DNA of 64,000 nt, taken from Aeromicrobium panaciterrae (lineage in GTDB: Bacteria > Actinomycetota > Actinomycetes > Propionibacteriales > Nocardioidaceae). A program made the position numbers and the translations under genes. The stretch spans positions 124,001-188,000 of the forward strand of contig NZ_JAVDWH010000001.1 in NCBI RefSeq assembly GCF_031457275.1. Reading direction: 5' to 3'. Shown piece by piece: positions 51,527 to 61,416 of this stretch. The notes beneath the pieces were generated by a model. That model was given only the letters and a program-made list of their open reading frames with translations, searched no databases and had not been told where the DNA came from. The stretch's first letter is position 1. Each line of letters opens with the position of its first letter.

Positions 51527-52395
51527 GCAAGAACGCAGCGCTGATCAGAGTCCTGATCGCGTACGTCATAGCGTTCGCTGCTGCTGGCGCCTGGCTTGCC
51601 TGGGGTCCCAGCACTGACAAGCTCTGGCTCGACACGCTGATCGCTGATGTGATCGCGACGGTCGTCATCTTCGTCTTCAGCCGCGCCTACAAGAACTCGA
51701 GCTTCTACGACGCTTACTGGAGCGTCATCCCGCCGGCGATCTTCGTCTACTGGTGGATCGAGACCGAGGCCGAGGGTGCACGGCTCTGGCTGGTCCTGCT
51801 GGTCATCTCCGCCTGGGCGATCCGCCTCACGGGCAACTGGATCTTCAACTGGCCGGGCATGCACCACGAGGACTGGCGCTACCCGATGCTCAAGGAGCAG
51901 GCCGGCAAGTCCGAAGCCATCGTTGACTTCGCCGGGATCCACTTCTTCCCGACGATGGTGGTGTTTGCAGCACTGACGCCCACATACGTCGTCGTCACGA
52001 ACACCGGGCGCGACGTGGGTTGGCTCGACATCGTGGCCACGATCGTCGGCCTCGGCGCCGTAGCGATCGAGTTCATCGCCGACCTCCAGCTCTACCGGTT
52101 CGTCCAGAACCGGACCCCGGGCCAGGTCATGGACGTCGGCCTATGGGGCTGGTCGCGTCACCCCAACTACTTCGGCGAGGTCAGCTTCTGGGTCTCACTC
52201 GCACTGTTCGGACTCGCTGCATCGTCGGATGACGCGTGGTGGATCTTCGGCGGTGCCATCGCGATGCTCGCGATGTTCATGTTCGCCAGCATTCCGATGA
52301 TGGAGAAGCGCAGCCTCGAACGCCGTCCGGACTACCAGGACGTGATCGACCGGGTCTCCGTCTTCCTGCCACTGCCCCCGAAGGCCAAGCGTTGA
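51523..52395 (+). CDS. DUF1295 membrane reductase (steroid 5-alpha-reductase superfamily)
   Basis: ATG 51523 overlaps the kstD stop, and the protein has 290 residues. Six or so membrane helices end in the family motif 'GLWGWSRHPNYFGEVSFW' with 'RRPDYQDVIDRVSVFLP' after it. These are the NADPH-binding signature of ERG4/ERG24, ICMT and steroid 5-alpha-reductase-like proteins, of which DUF1295 is a branch. Sitting between kstD and other redox genes it may reduce a steroid double bond, an inference from company. Confidence 0.85.
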   Translation: MSKNAALIRVLIAYVIAFAAAGAWLAWGPSTDKLWLDTLIADVIATVVIFVFSRAYKNSSFYDAYWSVIPPAIFVYWWIETEAEGARLWLVLLVISAWAIRLTGNWIFNWPGMHHEDWRYPMLKEQAGKSEAIVDFAGIHFFPTMVVFAALTPTYVVVTNTGRDVGWLDIVATIVGLGAVAIEFIADLQLYRFVQNRTPGQVMDVGLWGWSRHPNYFGEVSFWVSLALFGLAASSDDAWWIFGGAIAMLAMFMFASIPMMEKRSLERRPDYQDVIDRVSVFLPLPPKAKR

Positions 52396-53519
52396 GCAAG
52401 CCCCGGGTTGTCGTCGCTGGGCTGGGTGACAGCGGTCTGTTGACCGCGATCCACCTCGCCGGCGATGCCGACGTCATCGGCATCGGCACCAAGCCAGGCA
52501 TGGTCAGTGGTCAGGAGCTGGGGCTCCGATTGGCTCGACCTGACTTCTGGGCCAAGCACCACCGCGTCCCATTCGAGCGCTATCGACGACTGGCCGGCGT
52601 ACGAACCGTTCACGGCGCCGTGACCGGCATCGACCCTGCCGGGCGCACGGTCTCGTACAAGAATGCCGACGGTATGACCGGCAGCGAACCGTACGACGTA
52701 CTGGTCATCGCCACCGGCGTGACGAACGGATTCTGGCGAAACCCGGACGTGCAGACAGAGTCAGAGGTCGACGATGCCGTCGCCACAGCTCATCAGACGC
52801 TCGCCGGTGCCCAGTCGATCGCGATCATCGGAGGCGGCGCAGCGTCGGTTGGCAGTGCCGCGAATCTCGCCGACGCCTGGCCCGACAAGCAGATCGACCT
52901 CTACTTCCCGGGTGAAGCCGCGTTGCCGCAACACCATCGTGGTGTGTGGCAACGCGTCAGCAAACTTCTGGTAGATCGCGGCGTGGGACTCCACCCCGGC
53001 CACCGAGCCGTGATCCCGGCCGGGTTCGACCTCGACCAGATCACCCATGAGCCCGTCGAGTGGAGTACCGGTCAGCCCGCGGCCCAAGCGGATGCGGTCG
53101 TATGGGCCGTCGGGCGCGTACGTCCCAACTCGGACTGGCTCCCGTCAGAGCTCCTCGACGAGGGCGGATTCGTACGAGTCGACCCCAACCTCCGGGTGAC
53201 CGGCCAGGATGCGATCTTCGCGATCGGCGACATCGCCGCGACCGATCCGCTGCGCACGTCAGCGCGCAATCGCGCCGACAAGCTCCTCGCTCGCAACATC
53301 CGAGCCCATCTCAAGGGTGGCAAGCTTCAGCCCTACAAACCTCCTCGCCGTCGGTGGGGATCCGTCGTCGGAACCCAGGACAACGGCCTCACCGTCTTCG
53401 CCCCCAACGGCAAGGGCTACCGCATCCCCAACTGGTCGGTCGACACCGTCCTCCAGCCATTGATCGTGCGCCGCGGCATCTACGGCGGAATCAAGAAACC
53501 ATCGAAGGAGAAATCATGA
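52392..53519 (+). CDS. FAD-dependent NAD(P)H oxidoreductase (NDH-2/AIFM2-like)
   Basis: TTG 52392 overlaps the DUF1295 stop (TTGA) and is the start that keeps the gene coupled; it gives 375 residues. 'VVVAGLGDSGLLTA' and 'IAIIGGGAASVGSAANL' are the two Rossmann motifs and 'AIFAIGDIAA' the FAD-side closing motif. The fold resembles NDH-2 and FSP1/AMID reductases, acting on quinones. It might re-oxidise or reduce partners of KstD or the DUF1295 protein. Confidence 0.85.
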   Translation: MSKPRVVVAGLGDSGLLTAIHLAGDADVIGIGTKPGMVSGQELGLRLARPDFWAKHHRVPFERYRRLAGVRTVHGAVTGIDPAGRTVSYKNADGMTGSEPYDVLVIATGVTNGFWRNPDVQTESEVDDAVATAHQTLAGAQSIAIIGGGAASVGSAANLADAWPDKQIDLYFPGEAALPQHHRGVWQRVSKLLVDRGVGLHPGHRAVIPAGFDLDQITHEPVEWSTGQPAAQADAVVWAVGRVRPNSDWLPSELLDEGGFVRVDPNLRVTGQDAIFAIGDIAATDPLRTSARNRADKLLARNIRAHLKGGKLQPYKPPRRRWGSVVGTQDNGLTVFAPNGKGYRIPNWSVDTVLQPLIVRRGIYGGIKKPSKEKS

Positions 53520-53968
53520 TCACCTCGGACGCCATCATCTGGAACGCCCCCAACGACCCGCACCCCGCGCGCGAAGCATCACAGCGCTCGTACTCAGCCG
53601 TCGCCAAGGGTGACCTCGCCGAGTGGCTCACGGTGTACGCCGAAGATGCCCTGCTCGAGGATCCAGTCGGCCCGTCGATGTTCGACGAAGAGGGCAAAGG
53701 TCACCGCGGTCACGCCGGTATCTCGGCGTTCTGGGAGCTCGCGATCGCCCCGATCGAGACGTTCGAGTTCCTGATCACCGACTCGTTCGCGAACCCCGGA
53801 AGCAACACCTGCGCCAACATCGGCAGCATCAAGACCTCGTTCGCGGACGGCTCGCACACCACGACCGACCTGATCATGGTCTACGTCATCAACGACGACG
53901 GCCGCGTCGCCTCGATGAAGGCGTTCTGGGAGCCGAACCGAACCATGGCGAGCTTCACTTCGGCCTAA
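53516..53968 (+). CDS. SnoaL/ketosteroid-isomerase-like protein
   Basis: ATG 53516 overlaps the previous stop, with GAAGGAG 5 bases upstream, giving 150 residues. The cone-shaped SnoaL/NTF2 fold is suggested by 'YSAVAKGDLAEWLTVYAEDALLEDP' (pieces GDLAEWLTVY, LLEDPVG), then 'GHAGISAFW' and a final 'SMKAFWEP' strand. Asp near the first strand and Tyr could act as in delta-5-3-ketosteroid isomerase. The operon company supports steroid double-bond isomerisation, but the family includes many non-isomerases. Confidence 0.8.
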   Translation: MITSDAIIWNAPNDPHPAREASQRSYSAVAKGDLAEWLTVYAEDALLEDPVGPSMFDEEGKGHRGHAGISAFWELAIAPIETFEFLITDSFANPGSNTCANIGSIKTSFADGSHTTTDLIMVYVINDDGRVASMKAFWEPNRTMASFTSA

Positions 53969-53997
53969 ACGTGGGCGGAAAGGCTTGCAGGCAAAAC

Positions 53998-54011
53998 TAG
54001 AACGTGTTTCA
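53998..54011. promoter_or_regulatory. KstR operator of the DUF35-ltp4-ltp3 operon
   Basis: TAGAACGTGTTTCA matches TNNAACNNGTTNNA. It ends 9 bases before the GTG at 54021. CACTTT at 54010-54015 sits where TAGTTT is found for fadA5 and fadE26, 5 bases before the start codon, again pointing to a leaderless transcript. Confidence 0.83.
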
Positions 54012-54020
54012 CTTTCTCCC

Positions 54021-54977
54021 GTGACTGAACTAGGAACCCTGCACGCACCCCTGCAAGTCGAGTTCGACTACACGCGTTCCCTCGGCCCCACGCTCTCTGG
54101 ATTCATGACCGGCCTCAAGCGCCGTCAGATCCTCGGCGGCGTGCTGTCCGACGGAACTGTGGCAGTCCCGCCGCCCGAGTACGACGGCACGACCTTCGCA
54201 CCCATCACCGAGCTTCGGCCCGTCGCCGATGTTGGCGTCGTCCAAAGCTGGGCCTGGGTCCCCGAGCCCGTAGCCGGCCAGCCGCTCGACAAGCCGTTCG
54301 CCTTCGCGCAGATCGTGCTCGACGGCGCCGACAAGGCACTGCTGCACGCGGTTGCCGTCGACTCGGCTGCCGACATCCAGACCGGAATGCGCGTGCGCGC
54401 CGTCTGGGCCGACGAGCCGGTCGGAGCCATCACCGACATCCGCTGGTTCGAGGCCGAGGGTGACTCACCCGCGACAACACCCGGACCCGAAGGCGACGCG
54501 ATCGAGGGGATCATCTCCCCGGTCAAGCTCGCCTACGACTACGCCGCCTCCCCTGAAGAGTCCAAGTTCTTCCGTGGACTCGCGGACGGCAAGCTCATCG
54601 GTCAGCGTTGCCCCGTGTGCGAGAAGGTCTACGTGCCGCCGCGCGGCGCGTGCCCGGTCGACGGTGTCCCGACGACCGACGAGGTTGAGGTTGCCGACCA
54701 CGGCACCATCACCACGTTCTGCATCGTCAACGTGCCCTTCACCGGACAGCAGATCCCCATTCCTTACGTCTCGGCCTACGTCCTCCTCGACGGCGCCGAC
54801 ATCGCCTTCCTGCACCTGATCCTCGGCATCGACGCCGCGGACGTACGCATGGGACTGCGAGTCAAGGCCGTCTGGAAGCCCCGCGACGAATGGGGAACCA
54901 CGATCGCGAACATCAGCCACTTCGAGCCGACGGGTGAACCCGACGCCGACTACGAGACATACAAGGTGCACCTGTGA
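54021..54977 (+). CDS. Two-module DUF35 OB-fold protein (Rv3521-like), partner of Ltp3/Ltp4
   Basis: GTG 54021 gives 318 residues. The second half has a zinc ribbon, 'CPVCEKVYVPPRGACPVD' (197-214), and an OB-fold. Cys197, Cys200 and Cys211 are present but the fourth ligand position is Asp214. The first half repeats the same module ('RRQILGGVLSDGTVAVPP', 34-51) with no cysteines at all. DUF35 proteins such as ChsH2 hold thiolase-like Ltp aldolases; the next two genes are such. The order is that of Rv3521-ltp4-ltp3. Confidence 0.87.
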   Translation: MTELGTLHAPLQVEFDYTRSLGPTLSGFMTGLKRRQILGGVLSDGTVAVPPPEYDGTTFAPITELRPVADVGVVQSWAWVPEPVAGQPLDKPFAFAQIVLDGADKALLHAVAVDSAADIQTGMRVRAVWADEPVGAITDIRWFEAEGDSPATTPGPEGDAIEGIISPVKLAYDYAASPEESKFFRGLADGKLIGQRCPVCEKVYVPPRGACPVDGVPTTDEVEVADHGTITTFCIVNVPFTGQQIPIPYVSAYVLLDGADIAFLHLILGIDAADVRMGLRVKAVWKPRDEWGTTIANISHFEPTGEPDADYETYKVHL

Positions 54978-56035
54978 CGAGAGATGTAGCGATCGTTGGG
55001 TTCTCCCAGCGACAGATGAAGGAGTTCGACGGCTCCCCCACGTGTGTGGAGCTGCTCGTCCCGATCTTCCAGGAACTCTGGGAGCAGACCGGTTGGACCA
55101 AGACCGACATCGGTTTCTGGTGCTCGGGCTCAAGCGACTACCTTGCCGGCCGAGCCTTCTCGTTCGTGTCGGCGGTTGACGCGATCGGTGCATTGCCGCC
55201 GGTCATGGAGTCGCACGTTGAGATGGACGCCGCCTGGGCGCTGTACGAAGCCTGGGTCAAGATCCAGACCGGACTCGTCGACTCGGCGCTCGTGTACGGC
55301 TTCGGCAAGTCGAGTGCTGGTGTGCTCCGCCGGGTCCTCTCCCTGCAGATGGATCCGTACACGGTGACGCCTCTCTGGGCAGACGCCGTCTCGCTCGCTG
55401 CCATCCAGGCTCGCGCTGGTCTTGAGAGCGGCGCGTTCGACGAAAGCCAGATGGCTGATGTCGTCGCCCGTTCGATGACAGATGCCGCCAGCAACGACAG
55501 CGCAATCCGCAAGGGCGCCACGACTGCTGATGATGTCCTCGCCCAGCCGCTGTACGCAGACCCGCTCCGTCGCTGGGACTGCGCTCCGGTCTCCGACGGC
55601 GCCTCGGCCATGATCATCACCGCCGCTGACGCTCCGGGCTTCGACAAGCTCAAGGGCAACAAGGCATGGATCACCGGCTTCGAGCACCGCGTCGAACCCG
55701 GCGCGCTCAACAGCCGCGACCTCAAGGTCTCGGAGAGCACCAAGTCCGCCGGCGCAGCTGCCGGAGTCGACGGTGTCGATCTCGCTGAGCTCCATGCACC
55801 GTTCTCGCACCAGGAGCTGATCCTCAAGGACGCCCTTGGACTCGGCGACGACGTCCGCATCAACCCGTCGGGTGGAGCGCTCACCGCCAACCCGATGTTC
55901 ACCGCCGGTCTCAACCGCATCGGCGAAGCCGCCCGACAGGTATGGGCCGGCGACTCCCAGCGCGCACTCGCGCACGCAACCTCAGGACCTGCCTTGCAAC
56001 AGAACCTCGTACTCACGATGGAGGCCCGCGCATGA
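54974..56035 (+). CDS. ltp4: Thiolase-fold lipid-transfer protein Ltp4
   Basis: GTG 54974 overlaps the DUF35 stop (GTGA), and the product has 353 residues. It has the SCP-x thiolase fold, but where thiolases have the nucleophilic Cys ('CaSG') this protein has 'HVEMDAAW', with no cysteine. Ltp proteins of sterol clusters act as retro-aldolases on side-chain tertiary alcohols. Ltp3/Ltp4 are linked to C24-branched side chains. It likely pairs with Ltp3, 4 bases downstream. Confidence 0.88.
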   Translation: MTRDVAIVGFSQRQMKEFDGSPTCVELLVPIFQELWEQTGWTKTDIGFWCSGSSDYLAGRAFSFVSAVDAIGALPPVMESHVEMDAAWALYEAWVKIQTGLVDSALVYGFGKSSAGVLRRVLSLQMDPYTVTPLWADAVSLAAIQARAGLESGAFDESQMADVVARSMTDAASNDSAIRKGATTADDVLAQPLYADPLRRWDCAPVSDGASAMIITAADAPGFDKLKGNKAWITGFEHRVEPGALNSRDLKVSESTKSAGAAAGVDGVDLAELHAPFSHQELILKDALGLGDDVRINPSGGALTANPMFTAGLNRIGEAARQVWAGDSQRALAHATSGPALQQNLVLTMEARA

Positions 56036-57201
56036 GTCACAAGCTCGCAGCCGTCATCGGCGTCGGCCAGACGCACCACCGTGCCAAGCGCGGCGACGTG
56101 TCGATGGCCGGACTCCTCCGTGAAGCCATCGACCGTGCGATGACGGATGCGCAGGTGACGTTCAACGACATCGACGCAATCGTCATCGGCAAGGCGCCCG
56201 ACCTGTTCGAGGGCGTCATGATGCCGGAGCTCTACCTCGCTGAAGCGCTCGGTGCGCCCGGCAAGCCGTTGCTCCGCGTGCACACCGCCGGCTCGGTTGG
56301 TGGCTCGACCGCGATCGTCGCTGCCTCGCTCGTCGAGGCCGGCATCCACGAACGCGTGCTGACGGTTGCCTTCGAGAAGCAGTCGGAGTCCAACGCGATG
56401 TGGGCACTGTCGGTGCCGGTGCCGTTCATCATGCCGGTGCACGCTGGCGCGGGCGGCTACTTCGCTCCGCACGTGCGCTCGTACATCCGTCGCTCGGGAG
56501 CCCCGACTCACATCGGTGCGATCGTGGCAGCCAAGGATCGTCAGAACGCGCTCAAGAACCCGTACGCGCACCTGCAGAACCCCGACACCACGGTTGAGTC
56601 GGTGCTGGCGTCGCAGATGCTCTGGGACCCGATCCGCTATGACGAGACGTGCCCGTCGTCCGACGGCGCCATCGCGCTCGTCATCGCCTCGGAAGATGCG
56701 GTCGCCAAGTCCGACATCAAGAACCCGGCGTGGATCCACGGCACCCAGATGCGCAGTGAACCCACGACGGCTGCCGAGCGCGATCAGGTCAACCCGCAGG
56801 CAGGACGCGACGCTTCGGCCGCGCTCTGGAAGCAGGCCGGCATCAAGTCACCGATCGACGAGATCGACTGCGCCGAGATCTACGTACCCTTCTCCTGGTT
56901 CGAGCCGATGTGGCTCGAGAACCTCGGCTTCGCCGAGCCGGGCGACGGCTGGAAGCTCACTGAGGCGGGCGAGACCCGTATCGAAGGCAAGATCCCGGTC
57001 AACATGAGCGGTGGAGTGCTGTCGTCCAACCCGATCGGCGCCAGCGGCATGCTGCGCTTCGGTGAGGCCGCGCTGCAGGTCATGGGCGAGGCCGGTGAGC
57101 ACCAGGTCGAGGGCGCCAAGAAGGCGCTCGGTCACGCGTACGGCGGAGGCTCACAGTTCTTCGCAATGTGGGTCGTCGGCGCAGACAAGCCAAGCCACTA
57201 A
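56032..57201 (+). CDS. ltp3: Thiolase-fold lipid-transfer protein Ltp3
   Basis: ATG 56032 overlaps the ltp4 stop, giving 389 residues. The SCP-x thiolase fold shows 'HTAGSVGGSTAIVAA' in place of the Cys-bearing motif, so it also lacks the thiolase nucleophile. 'NMSGGVLSSNPIGASGM' is the C-terminal glycine-rich catalytic-side loop. It should form a hetero-complex with Ltp4 and the DUF35 protein to cut the branched sterol side chain. A hairpin terminator follows. Confidence 0.9.
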   Translation: MSHKLAAVIGVGQTHHRAKRGDVSMAGLLREAIDRAMTDAQVTFNDIDAIVIGKAPDLFEGVMMPELYLAEALGAPGKPLLRVHTAGSVGGSTAIVAASLVEAGIHERVLTVAFEKQSESNAMWALSVPVPFIMPVHAGAGGYFAPHVRSYIRRSGAPTHIGAIVAAKDRQNALKNPYAHLQNPDTTVESVLASQMLWDPIRYDETCPSSDGAIALVIASEDAVAKSDIKNPAWIHGTQMRSEPTTAAERDQVNPQAGRDASAALWKQAGIKSPIDEIDCAEIYVPFSWFEPMWLENLGFAEPGDGWKLTEAGETRIEGKIPVNMSGGVLSSNPIGASGMLRFGEAALQVMGEAGEHQVEGAKKALGHAYGGGSQFFAMWVVGADKPSH

Positions 57202-57211
57202 CGGGGGGAAC

Positions 57212-57250
57212 GAAAAGGCCGGCCAACCCGAGAGGGTGGACGGCTTTTTC
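57212..57250. terminator. Terminator between ltp3 and cyp125 (convergent)
   Basis: AAAAGGCCG (57213-57221) and CGGCTTTTT (57241-57249) can pair, with CCAACCC/GGGTGG extending the stem above and GAGA at the tip. A-rich and T-rich flanks on both sides make it usable in both directions, which suits the convergent ltp3 and cyp125 genes. Small bulges are present. Confidence 0.7.
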
Positions 57251-57263
57251 TATGGGCTGCGGG

Positions 57264-58505
57264 TCAGACGTACTTGACCCGAAGCTCCTTGATGCCGTTG
57301 ATCCAGCCGTGGCGCAGACGACGCGGCTCGGCCAACTTGGAGATGTCGGGGATCAGGTCAGCGATCACGTTGAACATGATCTCGACTTCGAGGCGAGCCA
57401 GGTTGGCACCGATGCAGAAGTGTGCGCCGTGGCCACCGAACGCGAGGTGCGGGTTGGGGTCACGCAGGATGTTGAACTCTTCGGGGTTCTCGAAGACATC
57501 CGAGTCATGGTTGGCGCTCGCGTAGAACAGACCAACACGCTGGCCCTTCTTGACCGTGACGTCACCGACTTCGAGGTCCTTCAGGGCTGTGCGCTGGAAG
57601 GACGTGACCGGGGTGGCGATGCGGATGATCTCGTCGACCGCCGACCTCGGACGCTCCTTCTTGTAGAGCTCCCACTGATCGGGGTTGTTGAAGAACGAGT
57701 TCATACCGTGCGTGATGGCGTTGCGAGTCGTCTCGTTGCCAGCCACAGCCAGGATGATCGTGAAGTAGCCGAACTCGTCCGAGGCCATGCCTTCGCCGTC
57801 TTCGCCAGCTGTGACCAGCTTGGTGACGATGTCGTCCTGCGGATCAGCCTTGCGCTCTTCGGCGAGTGCCATGAAGTAGCTCAGGATCTCGATGCTCGCG
57901 GCCTCGGGATCGGCGTTGTACTCCGGGTCGTCGTAGGCCAGCATCTGGTTGGACCATTCGAAGAGCTTCTTGCGATCTTCGAACGGGACGCCCAACAGGT
58001 TGGCGATGGCCACGAGAGGCAGCTCGGCGGCGAGCTCCTCGACGAAGTCGCCTTCGCCACGCTCCATCGCTTCCTTGACGATCTCGATGGCGTGCTCGGT
58101 GAGGCCTTCACGCAGACCCTCGATGGCGCGGGGGGTGAAGCCGCGGCTGATGATCGAACGAGTGTGGGTGTGGACCGGCGGGTCCTGGTTGATGAGCATG
58201 ACGCTCTGCAGCTCAACCTGGTCGCGCGTCATGTCGGGAGCGAAGCGGATGATCGCGCCGTTCTCGCTGGTGACGAAGTCGTTGCTCTTGGAGACAGCGG
58301 AGACGTCGGCGTGCTTGCTGATGGCCCAGTAGCCCGTGCCACCCTCCATGCCGGCGCGCGACTCTTCGGGCTGTTCGATCCAGAAAACTGGGGCCGTCTT
58401 GCGCAGTTCCAGGAACTCTGCGTGCGGAACGCCTGCCTCGTTGAGGATTGGGTCCGTCGGGTCAAAACCTTCGGGAATGGCGGGGGCAGCGTCCAGCGTC
58501 GTCAC
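57264..58505 (-). CDS. cyp125: Cytochrome P450 CYP125, steroid C26/C27 hydroxylase
   Basis: GTG 58505 is chosen because GAGGAG lies about 6 bases upstream; a longer frame to 58574 would cover the operator. The product has 413 residues. The I-helix 'AGNETTRN', ExxR 'EIIR' and the heme loop 'FGGHGAHFCIGANLAR' with Cys364 are intact. 'INQDPPVHTHTRSIISRGFTPRA' (piece IISRGFTPRA) is CYP125-specific. The enzyme hydroxylates the terminal sterol side-chain carbon. Divergent fadA5 is as in Rv3545c/Rv3546. Confidence 0.93.
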   Translation of the reverse strand: MTTLDAAPAIPEGFDPTDPILNEAGVPHAEFLELRKTAPVFWIEQPEESRAGMEGGTGYWAISKHADVSAVSKSNDFVTSENGAIIRFAPDMTRDQVELQSVMLINQDPPVHTHTRSIISRGFTPRAIEGLREGLTEHAIEIVKEAMERGEGDFVEELAAELPLVAIANLLGVPFEDRKKLFEWSNQMLAYDDPEYNADPEAASIEILSYFMALAEERKADPQDDIVTKLVTAGEDGEGMASDEFGYFTIILAVAGNETTRNAITHGMNSFFNNPDQWELYKKERPRSAVDEIIRIATPVTSFQRTALKDLEVGDVTVKKGQRVGLFYASANHDSDVFENPEEFNILRDPNPHLAFGGHGAHFCIGANLARLEVEIMFNVIADLIPDISKLAEPRRLRHGWINGIKELRVKYV

Positions 58506-58526
58506 TTCAAGCTCCTCGTAAGTTTC

Positions 58527-58540
58527 TGCAACACGTTCTA
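58527..58540. promoter_or_regulatory. KstR operator of cyp125
   Basis: TGCAACACGTTCTA matches TNNAACNNGTTNNA. It is the cyp125-proximal of two sites in the 113-base divergent gap, 21 bases upstream of the GTG. A TAGAATCAGAAC segment next to it (minus strand) may add a weak half-site. Confidence 0.82.
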
Positions 58541-58594
58541 GTTCTGATTCTATCCTTACACGGCCCGGGTCCAATCGGAAGGCTTGTGCAAGAC

Positions 58595-58608
58595 GAGAAC
58601 GTGTTCTA
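58595..58608. promoter_or_regulatory. KstR operator of fadA5
   Basis: GAGAACGTGTTCTA matches except at the first base. TTGTGC (58584-58589) and TAGTTT (58607-58612) form a -35/-10 pair with a 17-base spacer that the operator fills. Six bases separate the -10 from ATG 58619, so transcription should start at or within a base or two of the ATG. Confidence 0.87.
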
Positions 58609-58615
58609 GTTTTAG

Positions 58616-59782
<1,167 letters not shown>

Positions 59783-59796
59783 CAAGAGAGACATTC

Positions 59797-61416
59797 ATGG
59801 CTAAGAACCAAACCCGCGACGAAGCTGACTACATCGTCGTCGGTGCCGGCAGCGCTGGATCCGCCGTCGCATCACGTCTCGCCGCATCCGGCGCATCCGT
59901 GATCCTGCTCGAAGCGGGCAAGAAGGACTCTTCGATGCTGGTCACCAAGCCCGGCATGATCGGCCCGATGCACGCCGAGCCGAAGATCAAGAAGACAGTC
60001 GACTGGGGCTACTACACAACACCCCAGAAGCACATGAACAACCGAGTCATCCCGCAGACCCGCGGCAAGGTTCTCGGCGGCTCGAGCTCGGTCAACGGCC
60101 TGCTCTGGGTACGCGGCAACCGCGCCAACTACGACTCGTGGGCAGCTGAAGGCAACACCGGCTGGGACGCTGACTCGGTCAACGAGACCTACAAGCGCGT
60201 CGAAGACTTCGAAGACGGTGCCAACGAGTACCGCGGTGCAAGCGGACCGATCAAGGTTCAGCGCCACACCCAGCGGACCGAGGCTGCACTGCAGTTCGAG
60301 CAGGCCGCTGCCGACACTCTCGGCGTCAAGATCCTCAAGGACTACAACGCTGCCGAGCAGGAGGGCGTGAGCCACTTCCAACAGAGCGCCGACAGCGGCA
60401 AGCGCTACTCGTCGTCGCGCGGCTACATCACCAACGCCGACCGTCCGACCCTCGAGGTCCTGACTGAAGTCCACGCGCAGAAGGTCGTGATCGAGAACGG
60501 TCGCGCCACTGGCGTCGAGATCCTCGACAAGAAGGGCAACCGTCGTACGCTCCGCGCCGGCAAGGAAGTCATCCTCTCCGCCGGATTCATCGGCTCGGCC
60601 CAGCTGCTGATGCTCTCGGGAGTCGGCCCCGCCGATCACCTCAAGGAGCACGGCATCGAGGTCAAGGCTGACCTCCCCGTCGGCGAGAACCTGCACGACC
60701 ACCTGTTCGTACCGACGACGTGGATCATGCCCAACGCGAGGCACAAGGGGAAGGCGTCGTACTTCGCCCGCGGACTCGCCAAGGAGCTCACGGTCGGTGG
60801 ATCGTTCCTCGAGAACTCAGTGTTCGAGACCGTCGCGTTCGTACGTACGTCTCTCGCAACTGACGTGCCCGACCTGCAGCTGCACGTTCTGCCCTGGGCC
60901 TACCCGTCGCCCAATCAGGATGCGCCGGTTCGCCACCAGGTCGATCCACGAAAGGCGATCACCGTCATGTCGACGCTGATCTACCCGCGCAGCCGCGGCA
61001 CGATCCGCCTCGCATCGGCAGACGCTGAAACAGCACCGCTGATCGACATGAACTACCTCGCGGAGCCCGGCGACCAGCAGGTTCTGGCCGAGGGTGTCGA
61101 GATCATCCGCGACATCATGAAGTCGGCTGCCTTCGGCGGCAACGTCAAGCAGGAGTTGCACCCCGGACCGGAGTACGACGCGGCGAACATGAAGGCCGAG
61201 GTCCTCAACCGGGCCACGACCGTCTATCACGGTGTCGGCACCTGTCGTATGGGCGTCGACGACCGCGCGGTTGTCGGCCCCGACCTCAAGGTTCGCGGTA
61301 TCGAAGGCCTCCGCGTCGCGGATGCATCGATCATGCCCTCGATCATCGGTGGCAACACGAACGCACCTTCGATCATGATCGGCGACAAAGCAGCCGACCT
61401 GGTGCTCGGCTCATGA
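59797..61416 (+). CDS. GMC-family FAD oxidoreductase (choline-dehydrogenase-like)
   Basis: ATG 59797 is preceded by AAGAGAG, giving 539 residues. 'YIVVGAGSAGSAVASRL' is the FAD motif. The GMC signatures 'GKVLGGSSSVNGLLWVRGN' and 'SAGFIGSAQLLMLSGVG' (GFIGSAQLLMLSG) follow. The catalytic His-Asn pair is in 'YHGVGTCRM' and 'GGNTNAPSIMI'. GMC enzymes oxidise alcohols to aldehydes. With aldehyde dehydrogenase next and CYP125 beside it, it may oxidise a sterol side-chain alcohol. Confidence 0.9.
   Translation: MAKNQTRDEADYIVVGAGSAGSAVASRLAASGASVILLEAGKKDSSMLVTKPGMIGPMHAEPKIKKTVDWGYYTTPQKHMNNRVIPQTRGKVLGGSSSVNGLLWVRGNRANYDSWAAEGNTGWDADSVNETYKRVEDFEDGANEYRGASGPIKVQRHTQRTEAALQFEQAAADTLGVKILKDYNAAEQEGVSHFQQSADSGKRYSSSRGYITNADRPTLEVLTEVHAQKVVIENGRATGVEILDKKGNRRTLRAGKEVILSAGFIGSAQLLMLSGVGPADHLKEHGIEVKADLPVGENLHDHLFVPTTWIMPNARHKGKASYFARGLAKELTVGGSFLENSVFETVAFVRTSLATDVPDLQLHVLPWAYPSPNQDAPVRHQVDPRKAITVMSTLIYPRSRGTIRLASADAETAPLIDMNYLAEPGDQQVLAEGVEIIRDIMKSAAFGGNVKQELHPGPEYDAANMKAEVLNRATTVYHGVGTCRMGVDDRAVVGPDLKVRGIEGLRVADASIMPSIIGGNTNAPSIMIGDKAADLVLGS

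Noticed and set aside
55138-56739. Minus-strand open frame (about 533 codons) opposite ltp4/ltp3
   Set aside because: The thiolase-fold proteins on the plus strand carry clear motifs and coupled starts; the antisense frame spans two genes and has none.
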